A model generated the notes under the pieces. The model saw only the letters and a list, made by a program, of their open reading frames with translations, was not told where the DNA came from and did not search any database. Positions 1 to 12,327 of a DNA stretch of 64,000 nucleotides are shown one piece after another. The DNA lies in contig CM018052.1 of NCBI GenBank assembly GCA_008638375.1, forward strand, positions 21,283,071 to 21,347,070, given 5' to 3'. The position numbers and the translations under genes were made by a program. This DNA comes from Nyssa sinensis (Eukaryota; Streptophyta; Magnoliopsida; Cornales; Nyssaceae). Numbering within the stretch: the stretch's first letter is position 1; the number at the start of each line of letters is the position of its first letter.

Positions 1-417
1 ACAAAGCACTTTGAACTTTTTAAAAGCTTCTAACTTATGGTGTAATAGATAGACATAATCATATCTTGAGTAGTTATCGGTGAAGGCGATGAAATATTCA
101 TATCCTCCTCTAGAATCTAGTCTTGACATTTAGGGATCTACATATATCTATATGAACTAACTCCAATAATTCTTTGGCTTTGTACCCTTTTGCTAAAAAG
201 AATTTCCTGGTCATTTTTCCTTCCAAGCAGGATACACAAACTGGCAATCAATAATCATGGAAGATAAGGTACTCTCCTTTACCAGTATATTAATCATATC
301 TAGATTAAAATGACCCAGCCTCAAATGCCAAAGATAAGTTGAATTAGAAGAAGAAAATTTTCTTTTAAGTGGAAAGTTTTTTGAATAATTTTTCTCAGTG
401 TCATGTATCTCATACAA
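1..417 (-). pseudogene. Copia-A pol remnant: GAG-pre-integrase and integrase N-terminus
   Basis: The open stretch 417-211 encodes the typical GAG-pre-integrase core (YLWHLRLGHFNLDMINILVK). Continuing left, translation in shifting frames gives the start of a copia integrase core: KAKELLELVHID, followed by a degraded region like that around the first catalytic aspartate, then a stretch resembling the YLLHHKSEAFEKF segment of plant copia elements. The zinc-binding HHCC module that joins the two in functional elements has decayed (a tyrosine stands where a cysteine is expected near 230). Stops and frame breaks show it is inactive. The reading continues beyond position 1. Confidence 0.75.
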
Positions 418-639
418 ACACTATAGCAACCTTTGCTTCTTTCCCAAAGTGTAAGGTAATCTCACCATCTCTTAGCTTCCTAGTCTCCTCAAACTCCTAC
501 AACGAATTACATATGTGATTAGTTACAGTAGAGTTAACACACCAGGAATTTGAAGTACTCGCTTAGTTCAATAAATAGTGACTCGATTATACCTTAATTC
601 CTCCTATTGTTTAGATAATCATAACAATTCATTTTCTAT

Positions 640-1420
640 TGCCCTATAAGCCCATAATGAAAACATTTTCCTTTGGGCTTGAGATATTCCCTTTTATTTC
701 CTTTACTTATACCCCCTTTAGGACCCATATTTCATTTGTAGTTTTTGGAGTTCTTTTTCTTATTCCCCTTGCCCTTTCCTTTACGATTAGGCTTGGGAGA
801 AGAACCCTCAACTACATGAGCACTATGATGGTTTTTGATAATACCCTTCACTGCCTATAAAAAGCTAAAAAGCTTAGCTAAATTGGAATTTATTTTATTC
901 ATATCGTATTTAAGTTTAAACTAATTTAAAGAGTTAAGCAGCAACTCAAGGATAATATCAACCTAGGACTTAGCATCAATCTCAACCCCTAAAACATCCA
1001 ATACATTTAAAAAAGTCGATCATTTTTTAAAATAAGTTCTCTTACTGGAGTTCCTTCTATTGTCTTAGTGTTCATACGAGCCTTCATGGCAGTCTACTTA
1101 GCAGGACGCCCCTGATCCCTAAATATCTCATTGAGGTTAAGGATCATATCCTTAACACTCTGGAAAGTTTGATGCTGATGTTATAACACACTGGGCATCG
1201 AAGTGTCATTGTCCTCCTAGGTTGCTACCTCATCATCCTTGACCCACCTATCATAAGTGTCATTGTCCTCTTAGGTTGCATTAGCACTTGGAAGGTCTGG
1301 ACAATCCATAGTGAGCACATAGTTGTATCTCTCAATTGTGAGTATAATACCTAAGTTCTTTTGTAGTTCACTTAATTTAGATCAAGTCAACTTGTTTTCT
1401 TTTAGAATGATAGCAAGTAG
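640..1420 (-). pseudogene. Copia-A gag remnant (UBN2-type)
   Basis: Minus-strand translation from about 1420 gives the N-terminus usual for plant copia gag: an ILKENKLT-like segment, then ERYNYVL and CPDLPSANAT, later DRWVKDDE, and a well preserved stretch LNLNEIFRDQGRPAK followed by MNTKTIEGTPVREL. These match the copia gag (UBN2) family, the structural capsid-like protein of the particle. At least four in-frame stops interrupt it. A short piece containing the words for cattgtcctc and taggttgc occurs twice (about 1205-1227 and 1260-1283), a small local duplication that further disrupts the frame. No intact zinc knuckle was found. Confidence 0.7.
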
Positions 1421-2395
1421 AGTAAATAGACATTTAAGAATCATGTACAAGCATACATTAACATGGATGTAAAATAAACAACAAATAAATTTTACTTTCA
1501 TAAACGTATAGTGGTATCCTCAAGCCACTATCAGTGAATGCATTGAAACTTAACCATATAAATAACGTGCTCTATAGGGATAACAATGCAATTTATATAA
1601 TTAGGAGGATCAATATATCTTATATGATCTTATTATCTAGACATCTCATGTCAAATAAAATCATAACTTTCAATATCCTTTAGTCTTTAAAAGAAAAGCG
1701 ACAAATACTGTGGGGAGAATACCATTCCCTCTTGATCAAGTGTATACCATCATTTCGAATTAAAAGACAATTGTTGTGAGTAGTGTCTCTGTGGGGAGAT
1801 CACCCACACACCGTCTCTTCCAATTCTATCATAAGAGGTCCATACTTGTAGCCATAAGCACCCCCCGTATGAAGGCTACTCAAAGATAACGCAAGGTGCC
1901 TACTGTTGTCTTACTATGTATCGATGATGGAAGACCATGGGGCCTTTCATAAATGATCCCTCTCCTACTTGATTTTATAAATTGAGGATTTTATTTTACA
2001 TCTCATGTATAATTAAATATTTCATTATTCATAATAATGACGTTACACATCTCATGTATAAAAATAATAATTTCATTACACATCTCATACATAAACAAAT
2101 ATCTCTTGTATTAATAATAATCCAAATATACTTTCAATTAAATAAAAAATTAAATAGATATTATTAACATATGAGATCTACCTATTCGTGGATCTAATGA
2201 TATTTATTAACAAAAATAAAATGTCATGCATTATAATTTCAAGCATAAAGAGAACTCATGCTCTCCAAAAATAATAACAAATAAAATCCAAATCTCTCAT
2301 GGTGAAACCTACAAGGTAACTAAAATTGGTACAAGCTTGAGCCTTCCTTGATTTTCTTAATGTGATCCACTTTGTAGAACATTCTTCATTCTTGA

Positions 2396-2523
2396 TGTTG
2401 AAAATTGGAGGCCCAACTCTAAATTAGTTCGATCCTTAAAACCCAGGTGTTAAGGAGAGGGAGAGAGGGCCCTTATATATAAACCAGATGAGCTAGAGAT
2501 GGGCGACGTCGGACAATCCAACA
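2396..2523 (-). repeat. TRIM 3' LTR
   Basis: This 128-bp terminal repeat is alignable with 2618-2726 but carries about 19 extra bases near its outer end. On the minus strand it is preceded by a purine-leaning tract (GTCCAAGAGGCG), a weak polypurine tract. Confidence 0.9.
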
Positions 2524-2604
2524 CGCCTCTTGGACCACATTGCCCGCGGAGAGAAAGCAGGTGAGTGGTCCCGTGCAGTTAACCCAAAGTTAGAGCTCTG
2601 GCCT

Positions 2605-2617
2605 GGCTCTGATACCA
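2605..2617 (-). promoter_or_regulatory. TRIM primer binding site
   Basis: The minus strand reads TGGTATCAGAGCC, complementary to the 3' end of plant initiator tRNA-Met. It touches the 5' LTR with no spacer. Confidence 0.9.
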
Positions 2618-2726
2618 TGTTGAAAATTAGAGGCCCAACTCTAAATTAGTCCGATCCTTAAAACATAGGTGTTAAGGAGAGGAAGAGAGGACCTTTATAT
2701 ATAGACCAGTGTGAGACAATCCAACA
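2618..2726 (-). repeat. TRIM 5' LTR
   Basis: This 109-bp terminal repeat starts TGTTG and ends CAACA. On the minus strand it contains a TATATATAAAGG TATA-like box near 2694-2705. Confidence 0.9.
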
Positions 2727-3861
2727 CTTGAAATAAAATAAAATTTATTTACATGAAAAACCTATATCCACGTGAGTGAGTTTACATCAAATCTAAAAGA
2801 AAATAAACTTAGGCTAGAGAAACCAATAGAACTTGTCATTTCACAAAAAAAAATTTCAAGTCCATTATCCTTTACAATTGTCTCAAATCTAAATTTATTA
2901 CATAATTCTTAATAGCCAACCATGAGAGATAGGATAGATGCATTCACATAAATAAACCATTCAAATATGAGAAATGAAATATTAAAGCATTTGAGTAATC
3001 ATATACATTATCTATGTATATCCTAAAGTATACTAAGATTTAATCCTTATATCTAAGAACTTCTATAAGTAAGTATCACTTGACCTATATAAAATATAAT
3101 TTTAAATTTAACATATTTGAATATCAAATATCCATGAATATCATATCCTTATAATATAAAAAGATGAATATATATAAAAAATAAAATTAAGACCTATAAA
3201 ATATTTGAGTGACACATATCCAAACAATTTCTTTTTATTAAATTTTTTATATAATATATAATATTATATGTATGTAAACATCCATTCTTTAAATTTAATT
3301 ATTAACCCAAAACTAAATACTATGAATTCATTGGGTATAAAGAATCATTAAACATGTCTTTCTTTTTCTTAATAACAACTTCAGCCGCAAATGATTTTCA
3401 CTAAGCCTCTAGTTATAAAATAAAAGCCCGAGTTGATCGGTTATCAGAAAGAAAAAAAAAAAAACTTGGCAAACTAATCTTTAACAAATAAAGAAAATCA
3501 GCCTCAACGCAGCGTAGCGCAGCACCATCGCTTTAGCGTGAGAACTACAAATTTTCTTTTTCTACGCAACCATGGTTATATCACATCTCATGTACCAGTA
3601 GCCACTGATCTTGTGACAATAGCGGCTTCCCATCATTCTATCGTCATGAGCATCTCATACCCATCATATATACAAAGTTAGAAATTAGACTCAATAATTT
3701 TGGGTCTCAAATAAGGATTTAAATTTTTGTATCGATAGATTGTATCATAAAATCACATGGTAATATTATATCCAAAACAATTCTTTGTTTAATTGGGATC
3801 CATGAATAGGTCTAAAATAAAATAAATATAACCTTCAAAATTAATGTATTCATGTAAAGTT

Positions 3862-3873
3862 GCTCTGATACCA
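3862..3873 (-). promoter_or_regulatory. Copia-A primer binding site
   Basis: The minus strand reads TGGTATCAGAGC, complementary to initiator tRNA-Met, two bases from the end of the LTR. Confidence 0.85.
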
Positions 3874-3875
3874 AT

Positions 3876-5157
3876 TGTTAAGTTCGTAAACACAGCGTAA
3901 GCAATTTCAAAAATCTATGTGAATCTTTTTTTTTTCATAAATCATACAATTTTGAAAAGAGAGTTTGAATTATCTTATTCTTGATAATCTTGATTTTCGA
4001 AGAAGCCTTCTTGAAAAAGGTTGATACAATCTTTCTTATCTTATACCTCTAGGTCTTCTATTTTTTTCCCTCTATGTAAGCCGTATACTAAAGAGGAGAG
4101 TGGACTCCACTTTTTCTCTCTTGTAAGAAAATAATCTTTTTGTTATTTTTTTAGGGCTATCCCATTTAAATCATAAATTTATAAGAATTTGTAAAATTAG
4201 GAAAAAATAAAGGATCTAGGGTTCTATTAAATTAGTTCAAATTAGTTAATTAATTTTTAATTAACTATTAATTAATTAATGACTAATTAATTCTAATTAA
4301 CTTTACTAAATAATTAGAATTGCATTCTAATTTGGTGAAATAGAGAAAAATCCATAATTACTAAACATATACAGTAGACTCTTCTATTTGGATATCAATA
4401 ATTAGGATTTGAGCTTATACATGTCAAACCAATTTCTAATTATTTTTACAGCTTAATTTACTAATTTTTAATCACTATAAAATGCTCAATATCTCAATAA
4501 ATAATTTATTGAAAAGACCGGATCTGGATTTCAGTAATTAATCAATTAAATTAATACATTAGTGATATCCTTCTCTCTAATTTAGAGAGTGTAGATTCAA
4601 TCTTGAGAACATGTGTTACCACAGTCTAAACAATGATTTTTCAAGATACTGAGGTATTGATCTAAAATACCTCACTCATTGGTAACTCAAAGTCATCATT
4701 ATTAAGAACTCGAGTTAACTATTTTCTTAGGATTAAGAGCGTCTTGCGAATAGTGAATATAAAAATAACGTTAAAGATGAGAATTATATATGACGTGGTT
4801 CTTATAATGATCTAGTTCAGTGTATTCCAAATATACTAATATAATAACCTAGAGTTTGCTACTTTAGTGGTTGAAATAAATCACTCTATCACATAGAGAT
4901 CAAGTGTATTACAGTCTTACAGACAAGATGCGCAGTCTCATCAATGACCGTAAACAATTCTATAAGTTTATATCTCCTATACATAAATCTCATTTATATA
5001 TTAATTATTTCTAATAACAATTGATATAAAATAATAATATACACATATATGATAATATGATAATATGAAACTTAATAATATTAAATCAAATTTATTAAAT
5101 AATAATAAAATATCTTAAATAAATAATTTTTCCCTGCATTCATGAAAAGAATAAACA
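3876..5157 (-). repeat. Copia-A 5' LTR (about 1.28 kb)
   Basis: The inner end is fixed by the PBS: on the minus strand the LTR ends in CTTAACA. The outer end is placed where the minus strand begins TGTTTATTC (5157), giving matching TGTT/AACA termini. The outer end is inferred, because the partner LTR is outside the window. Confidence 0.6.
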
Positions 5158-6512
5158 CCTGATGTACTACTCTTGAAAATGATTGATCAACGGACTAGCA
5201 AGACATTCTTTTATCTTCTCTAGTATCAATTGTTTACTGACTTAATCGTTAAAGAGTACCTGATCCCCATAATACCGATGCCCAAAACCTCTCACCTGAT
5301 TTTACTTATGTTGGAAAACAATTCATCTTATTCTTGGTCAGATTTCTGCATCAACAATTATAGTTTGTTCTGTAATCAAATTTGTCTTTATTTCTTTTTC
5401 ATTCTCATATCCTATATGAGTAATTGTCTTTATATATTTCAAAATTTATATGTATAATTAGATTTATATTATAACATTATATTTTATATATGTAATATAT
5501 ATTAAAATTTGTTAAATCAAATTTGATCGGGTCATATAATTAACAAATTCATATTTGAATTAAGAATGCAGTAACGGTATTCCATGCAGATACAATGTTT
5601 TGTTGAAGAACATCTTTGTATTTTGTCCACATGCATTCTTTTTAGATAACGGATGTTTAGCTTATCAGATGATATTTAAGCTCCTAATTAATTTTGTGTA
5701 AGAGGCAGGAAATATCAAAATTTTGGAGATGTCTTGATTGCTTTTTGATTAATCAAGATTAAGAAATTTGATTAATCAAGATTTAGTCAATTGACCCAAG
5801 AGGCGTGGTCCCGTAATGGCTGTCTCTAGTTGTTGATGTTTGACAATTCAATTTTATTAACAAAAAGAATGAGGGGAAAATTTATACCTATTTGGAAGTT
5901 AAATTAATCAAAATTTCAAAATTCCAAATTGAGCTTTTTCATTAGCCAATATATAGAAAATCATAGGGGAAGAATGGACAGCCATAAAAGACTTTAAAAG
6001 AAAATATTAAAGAATAATGTTTTGTTATTCAAATCATGCATTGATTGTAATAGAAATTAATGATTCTTTCTTATTTTGACACATAAATTTGAGCCATAAA
6101 ATACTTCCGAATACTAAAATACTTTTTACAACATCATGCATTTCTTAACATTCTTGAGAAAATTTGCTAATTGAAAAAGAATAAAAAATGCAATATATAT
6201 AATTATCCTTGTCATTATTCTCCAAATTCACAAATTTGAAGATTGGATCTCTACACACATCTTTGTAGAGTATTCATATTTTAATCTTTGTTGATTTAAT
6301 AAGATTAAAGAATGAGAGAATTGTTTTCTCACGAAAGCTTGTCTTTGTTGACTAGATAAGATTAAAAAATCCCAAAACCACTAACTGCTCTACTAATCCC
6401 ACACCATAGTTTTTCATATGTCAAGAGCTCTCTGAAATGGTCAAACACCTAACTACCCTACTCATTCATATTCTTCATGTCCACATTATAAATGCAGTTT
6501 AAATCTTTCGTT
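5158..6512. other. AT-rich intergenic DNA
   Basis: About 1.35 kb lies between two copia elements. It has short AT-rich simple stretches and no supportable gene, RNA or terminal repeat. Confidence 0.5.
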
Positions 6513-6517
6513 ATTAC

Positions 6518-6795
6518 TGTTAAGGAAACAACAAGATATCAGGAAGAAGATCAAGACCAACACTCACGCTATCGTTCCATGAATAGCAAGGTTAACACAA
6601 CGAGATCTCAGGGAAAGAAGAGCGCCAGAGACATGGACAGAAATCAAGAGATTTGTCTGCCACCATTTATGTATAGATTGATTATTTTTTGTGTATAAAT
6701 AGGACCTTCGGGTCTTTGTAATCCATATCAAGAAATATATAATTTCTTCTCTTCTTCTGTTCCCCATCTATATTTCGATATTCTGATTTTCTTCA
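6518..6795 (+). repeat. Copia-B 5' LTR
   Basis: It starts TGTTAAGG and ends TTCTTCA. A TATA box (TATAAAT) lies at 6694-6700. The partner is 11637-11916. Confidence 0.93.
6694..6700 (+). promoter_or_regulatory. Copia-B LTR TATA box
   Basis: TATAAAT lies about 100 bp before the LTR end, in the expected place for the U3/R boundary. The 3' LTR has the same motif near 11813-11819. Confidence 0.6.
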
Positions 6796-6808
6796 TAGTA
6801 TTAGAGCA
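6796..6808 (+). promoter_or_regulatory. Copia-B primer binding site (mutated)
   Basis: TAGTATTAGAGCA abuts the 5' LTR. It differs from the initiator tRNA-Met complement at two positions, one G-to-A and one C-to-T. Confidence 0.75.
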
Positions 6809-7540
6809 CGAAATATTATTTGGGGTAAATCTTCTCTTTCTCTGTTCTTAATCAGAAAAATTAAATCTTCTCTTTCTCTCTTCTTGATGAGAAAAATTAG
6901 AATCTTTCACCATCGACGTGACTGTCACACGATTGATTGGGTTTTCTGTTTAATTCTCATGTATTGAGGTGGAGATTTTATCTCTTGAAACAACTCTGCC
7001 GTTATTTTTTTTTTTTTTTTTTCTGTCATTCCGTCGAAGCTCTCTGGATTTCTGTTTTCAGAATCTAGAAGAAGAAGATCACGTGTTCATCATGTGATTT
7101 TTTTTTAAGGGCAGGCTGTCTCCACCACTACAATCAGCCCAAATTTTTTTTTTTTTCTGCAATCAACCCAAATCAGCCCAATTCTCTTTCAACAATCAGC
7201 CTAGTCCTCTACTACAACTAGCCCAAATCTCTTTCTGAATCAGCCCAGTTTATTTCGCCATTCATTTTTTTTTTGGCCCGTGCACAAACAAGGCCCACAT
7301 TTTCAGAGCCCAACCCGCTGTTGCTGTCCATCCAAATTGGAACGCACCCAGCAGTTGTCAAGGCCTGCTGTCCATCCAAATTGGCAAGGCATTGACCAAT
7401 TGAACAGGCACACTTTTCTAACACCCACTTTTCCAACGCCCCAACCTGCTGTTACTTCGTGGTACTGCCTCTGTTTGGACTATCCTAGGTGGCTGAGGTG
7501 AACCTTGAGTTACCAAAAAAAAAAAAAAATTCTCACACTT
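6809..7540 (+). other. Copia-B leader
   Basis: This non-coding leader holds T-runs (7005-7022, 7146-7156), several copies of the word CAGCCCAAAT between 7130 and 7250, and a duplicated CTGTCCATCCAAATTGG about 45 bp apart (near 7325 and 7370). No gene. Confidence 0.55.
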
Positions 7541-10500
7541 ATGGCCAGCCAAGGAGACAACTCTCAAACTTCACCAAGTTTTGATGACCCAAGCCATCCT
7601 TTCTATCTCCACAACTCTGATCATCCTAGGGTTACTCTTATTTCACATCATTTGACAGAAACTAATTACAATACATGGCACCAATCCATGCTCATCGCCC
7701 TTAGTATCAAGAACAAAGTGGGCTTCATTGACGGTACTGTCCCTAAATCATCTGATCCAGCTGCAGCACTTCAATGGACACGCTGCAACAACATGGTAAA
7801 GGCTTGGCTGCTTAATTCTCTTTCTAAAGATATTTCTGCTAGTGTTATTTATTATGATCTTGCAAAAGATATTTGGGGGGAATTGAAGGGGAATGTTTTT
7901 TACAAGTCAACGAACCTCGGATGTTCCAGCTTGAACAAGAAATTCACAATCTTGTTCAAAGCACCACCTCTGTGACTACTTACTTCACCAAGCTCAAAAC
8001 GTTGTGGGATGAGCTCTCGTCTCTTCAATCCCATCTTGTTCACGAAGGAGTTAGTCAATACCAACAATATCAACGGACCATGAAGTTTCTTATGGGGCTG
8101 AATGAATCTTATGCTACAATTCATGGCCAAATCCTTCTAATGGATCCCCTCCCGTCAATCAATCGCGACTATGGTCTCATTCTTCAAGAGGAGACTCAAC
8201 GAAACATCCAGGCATCACCATCCATTGACGGAGTTGCTCTAGCTGCCAAAGGAATTCTTCCTTCACCGAAAGATCATAAAGCACCTCCACGAAAGAAGTC
8301 CCTAAAGTGCTCTCATTGTCACAAAGATGGCCATACCATTGATCGTTGCTATTTTATCCATGGATTCCCTCTAGGCCCCTGCAAGATTAGACCCAATTAC
8401 AAATCAAGTGCTCACCAAGTTTCTTTCGCTACCAACACACCATCTACCAGTAGTCTTCCCTTCACTCTTGCCCAATGCCAACAACTGCTCACTATGCTCA
8501 CTAATGCCACTCAATCCTTATCTATGGCCAATCATGTCGGTAATACTGAGCACTCCCTGTCAGGTATACCTTCTTCTGATCATTTATGGATTCTTGACAG
8601 TGGAGCCATAGACCATATGGTCCATTCTCCCACTGACTTAAGCTATTCCATTCCGGTACATGGTCGTACTGTTCAACTACCCGATGGGACACATGTTGTT
8701 GTTACACATATTGGTTCTATTGTCTTCTCTCTATCCTTCATCTTGAAAAATGTCTTATGTGTCCCATCCTTTCACTTTAATCTCATTTCTATTCACCAAC
8801 TGTATGCCACCTTAAACTGCCTAATCATTTTTTCTTCTCAATTTTGTATCATTCAGGACCTACGCTCGATGAAGATGATTGGGGTAGGAACTGAGTGAGA
8901 TGCTTTGTACTACTTTACAAAGACAAAACCCACTCGTTGTCAGGTGGCTACCACAGATTCTCAACTCTGGCATCGTCGCTTAGGGCATCTTTCCAATAAA
9001 ATTTTGTCTCAACTTTCCAATAATGTGTCTGATATTTCTTGTTCCAAACTAGAATCATGTTTTATTTGCCCATTGGCTAAACAGACTCGTCTTGCCTTTC
9101 CTTCTAGTTCTATATCTACTACTGCACCTTTTGAATTATTGCATGTTGACATTTGGGGGGGATATCGCATTGCTTCCTTTTCCGGTGCCCACTATTTTCT
9201 CACTATTGTGGATGACTTCACCCGCTGCACCTGGGTGTACTTAATGCACCACAAATCAGAAACTCGTCATCTTCTCTAACCTTTCATTTATCTAATTGCA
9301 ACCCAATTCTCTGCTACAATTAAAATTATTCGTAGTGACAATGGAGCCAAATTTGATATGCCTTCCTACTATTCTGAAAAGGGGATCATTCATCAAACTA
9401 GTTGCGTTTCTACTCCGCAACAAAATGGAGTGGTTGAGCGAAAACATCGTCACCTTTTAAATGTCTCCCGTGCCTTACTTTTTCAAGCACATTTACCTAC
9501 AAAATTTTGGGGGGAAGCCATCCTCACTATAGCTTATCTGATCAATAGGCTACCTACTCACCTCTTGCATGGGAAATCTCCATATGAGAAGTTATTCACC
9601 TTTCCTCTTACCTACACCCATCTTCGAGTTTTTTGGTGTCTTTGTTATGCCTCTACTCATTCCCAACCTGTCTCCAAATTTGATCCTCGAGCCACACGTT
9701 GCCTTTTCCTTGGGTACCCCTATGGACAAAAAGGTTATCGGCTCTATGATCTTGTTACTCATAAAATCTGTCACTTTCCACTTCGACATTATACCTCTGA
9801 GTCACCTTCCACCGTTCTGCCTCATCCTTTTGACTCTCCTGAATTCCTTCCTCCTAATCCTTCACCTCCTCACACTTCAGATCCCCCGGTTCGGTGATCC
9901 AAACAACAGATTCAACCACCTGTCTACTTACAAGATTTTCATATTGAACAGGCCCTACCATCTCGACCACCTCCGTCATTTGACTCGGTTATGGTTCGTT
10001 CCTCAGGTATCCTTTATCCTCTTTCTCACTTTCTTTCTTATGATCAACTTTCTCTCTCTTATCGAGCCTTTACCAACACCATATCACTTACACAAGAGCC
10101 CCAATCTTTCTTGCAGGCCATGAAGGATCCCAAATGGTGTGATGTTATGCAAGCTGAAATTAATGCACTTGAAGCCAACAACACGTGGACTCTGATGTCC
10201 CTTCCACCACACAAGCAACCCATTGGGTGCAAATGGGTATACAAAACCAAATACAATCCTGATGGTTCTGTGGAAAGATATAAAGCTCGCCTCGTTGCTA
10301 AAGGTTACAATCAGAAGGAGGGTATCGATTATTCTGAGACGTTTGCTCCAGTTGCCAAAATAGTCACTGTTTGAACTGTCTTGGCTCTTACTGCTATTCA
10401 CAATTGGCATCTCTACCAGCTTGACGTCAATAATGCCTTTCTTCATGGTGACCTTGCTGAAGATGTTTATATGCACCTCCCTTCTGGTTTCGGACGAAAG

Positions 10501-11636
10501 GGGGAGAAGCGAGTCTACAAACTGAACAAATCTCTTTACGGTCTCAAACAAGCATCAAGGCAATGGTATGCCAAGCTTTCCTCAACCCTTACAACTACTG
10601 GATATAGACAGTCTAAGGTAGACTATTCATTGTTCGTCCGATCTCATGAAGGAAGCTTCATAGTTGTCTTAGTCTATGTACACGACATCATCTTAGTAGG
10701 AAACAACCTTGCACAGATATGTGAACTGAAGAAATACTTAGGGGATTGCTTCAAACTCAAATACCTTGGGTCTTTGAAATATTTCCTTAGGATAAAGGTG
10801 TCTCGATCGAAAAATGGAATTTTCCTTTCATAAAGAAAGTATGCATTAGAAATTCTCGAAGAGATAGGATTTCTTGGAGTTAAACCAAGAAATTTGCCCA
10901 TGGAACAAAATCTGGCATTAAGTGAATCTGATGGAGATCTTATTTCAGAACCATCTTTATATCGATGATTAGTCGGCAAGTTAATATACTTGACCATCAC
11001 CAGGCCAGATTTGGCATATGCGATCCAGGTGTTGAGCCAATTCATGGATAAACCACGGACCTCCCAGTTGGATGCAGCACACAAAGTATTGCGATATCTC
11101 AAGCAATCATCAGGACAAGCGATTTTATTATCAGCTTCTAGCAATATTCAACTACATGCATTTTGTGATGCAGATTGGGCTCGTTGCAGAGACATTCGAC
11201 AATCCGTCACTAGATATTGTATCATATTAGGAAAGTCACCTATCTCCTGGAAGACCAAGAAGTAGACGACAATTTCCCGATCTTCGGCTGAAGCAGAATA
11301 TAGATCCATGGTCTCGATTTGCTGTGAAATCACTTAGCTAAAGCAGCTACTGGTGGATCTTAATGAAGCACATCCACAACCAGTTAAGGTATACTGTGAC
11401 AACAAAGCAGCTATCCATATAGCCTCAAATCCGGTATTCCATGAGAGAACAAAACATATAGAAATTGATTGTCACCTTATTCGAGAAAAGCTTCAGCAAG
11501 GGGTCATCCAAACACATTACTTGCCCACGAGCCAACAACCTGCAGATCTCTTCACCAAGGCACTTGGAGCAACCCAATTCAAATATCTCCTTGGCAAGTT
11601 GCGTGTCATTAATATCCATTCCAACTTGAGGGAGAG
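7541..11636 (+). pseudogene. Copia-B gag-pol polyprotein, inactivated
   Basis: The start at 7541 (MASQGD...) begins a copia gag N-terminal domain (HPFYLHNSDHPRVTLISHHL). After a frameshift near 7900 come gag, a zinc knuckle CSHCHKDGHTIDRC (8308-8349) and protease WILDSGA (8587-8610). GAG-pre-integrase WHRRLGHL follows near 8970, then integrase with LHVDIWG near 9145, SDNGA near 9334 and [11 protein letters not shown] near 9416. RT starts near 10110 ([19 protein letters not shown]), then LDVNNAFLHG; its catalytic YVDD reads YVHD (10675-10686). RNase H retains SSAEAEYRSM and [10 protein letters not shown]. In-frame stops lie near 9278, 10372, 10831, 10966 and 11263, most being one C-to-T change from a sense codon. 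Both the stops and the lost RT aspartate make it non-functional. Confidence 0.93.
11628..11636 (+). promoter_or_regulatory. Copia-B polypurine tract
   Basis: GAGGGAGAG directly precedes the 3' LTR, the usual position of the plus-strand primer. Confidence 0.75.
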
Positions 11637-11916
11637 TTTTAAGGAAACAACAAGATATCAGGGAGGAGATCAAGACCAAGACTCACGCTATTGTTCCATG
11701 GATAACAAGGTCAACACAATGAGATCTCAGGGAAAGAAGAGCGCTAGAGACATGGGCTGAAATCAAGAGATTTGTCTGCCACCATTTATGTATAGATTGA
11801 TTTTTTTTTTGTGTATAAATAGGACCTTCAGGTCTTTGTAATCCATATCAAGAAATATACAATTTCTTCTCTTTCTTCTGTTTCCCATCTATATTTCGAT
11901 ATTCTGATTTTCTTCA
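11637..11916 (+). repeat. Copia-B 3' LTR
   Basis: The first bases are TT instead of TG, a terminal mutation; otherwise it matches 6518-6795. It is followed by the ATTAC target duplication. Confidence 0.93.
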
Positions 11917-11921
11917 ATTAC

Positions 11922-12128
11922 CACTGACGGGGATTAAATCCTTGACTTTTTCTATAAAAGTGCTAAAATTATGTCACTCGATTACCAGGCTATCCGCAAA
12001 TATTACATGTTCACTAATAAAATTAAATTTGTTTCAAAATCTTCAATATTTAATTAGCTTGACTTGGAATACATGATAGAGAACAACATAAATTCATCTG
12101 TTACAACTTTGTGTTTCATGGTAAGTAG

Positions 12129-12186
<58 letters not shown>

Positions 12187-12327
12187 TTTGTTTTCAGATT
12201 TTTAGTAAATGGCTTGATTGGAAGTTGGAATACATGAAACAGAACATTGTAAGTAGTAAGTAGGTTGTATAACATTAATTTATTTCAAACATTATAATTT
12301 CATGTTCACATATATATAGGTGGTAAC
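11922..12327. other. Downstream flank of the dioxygenase gene
   Basis: No coding region seen. It presumably includes the 3' untranslated region of the minus-strand gene ending at 12328. It contains a long TA microsatellite (12133-12184). Confidence 0.5.
12133..12184. repeat. (TA)n microsatellite
   Basis: About 26 uninterrupted TA units. Confidence 0.95.

Larger units (their letters stand above)
2396..2726 (-). mobile_element. TRIM (terminal-repeat retrotransposon in miniature), complete
   Basis: A 331-bp element has two similar terminal repeats (2396-2523 and 2618-2726), both beginning TGTTG and ending CAACA. A 13-nt PBS (TGGTATCAGAGCC on the minus strand, 2617-2605) directly abuts the right repeat, so that repeat is the 5' LTR and the element points left. 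The interior is only 94 bp and non-coding. The 5-bp target duplication CTTGA is exact at 2391-2395 and 2727-2731. These features together define a TRIM: an LTR element with no protein, moved by enzymes from others. No 5S rRNA-like sequence was seen in the LTR, so it does not look like Cassandra. Confidence 0.93.
1421..3861. other. Copia-A leader, no gene
   Basis: The AT-rich untranslated leader lies between the Copia-A PBS and gag. It contains the TRIM element at 2396-2726; without it the leader is about 2.1 kb, long for a copia element, so further old insertions are possible. No coding region could be supported. Confidence 0.55.
1..5157 (-). mobile_element. Copia-A: Ty1/copia LTR retrotransposon, 5' portion
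   Basis: Read on the minus strand, this runs 5' LTR (5157-3876), a PBS complementary to initiator tRNA-Met (3873-3862), a leader, gag (about 1420-640), then GAG-pre-integrase and the start of integrase up to the window edge. The domain order gag, GAG-pre-integrase, integrase is that of Ty1/copia. The rest of pol and the 3' LTR lie to the left of the window. All coding parts carry stops and frame breaks. A TRIM element is inserted in the leader. Confidence 0.82.
6518..11916 (+). mobile_element. Copia-B: complete Ty1/copia retrotransposon, dead
   Basis: This 5.4-kb element has LTRs of 278 and 280 bp, a PBS, a gag-pol region in the copia order (gag, zinc knuckle, protease, GAG-pre-integrase, integrase, RT, RNase H) and a polypurine tract. 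The exact 5-bp target duplication ATTAC lies at 6513-6517 and 11917-11921. The LTRs differ at roughly 18-20 sites by eye (about 7%), so the insertion is old. Several stops and at least one frameshift make it non-autonomous. The integrase and RT resemble the RE1/Ale-type plant copia group; the lineage name is an inference. Confidence 0.95.

Noticed and set aside
2396..2726. TRIM as a Cassandra element carrying 5S rRNA promoter boxes
   Set aside because: No 5S-like sequence is recognisable in either LTR.
7218..7501. Overlapping short frames in the Copia-B leader as a host gene fragment
   Set aside because: They arise from duplicated leader words and have no recognisable domain.
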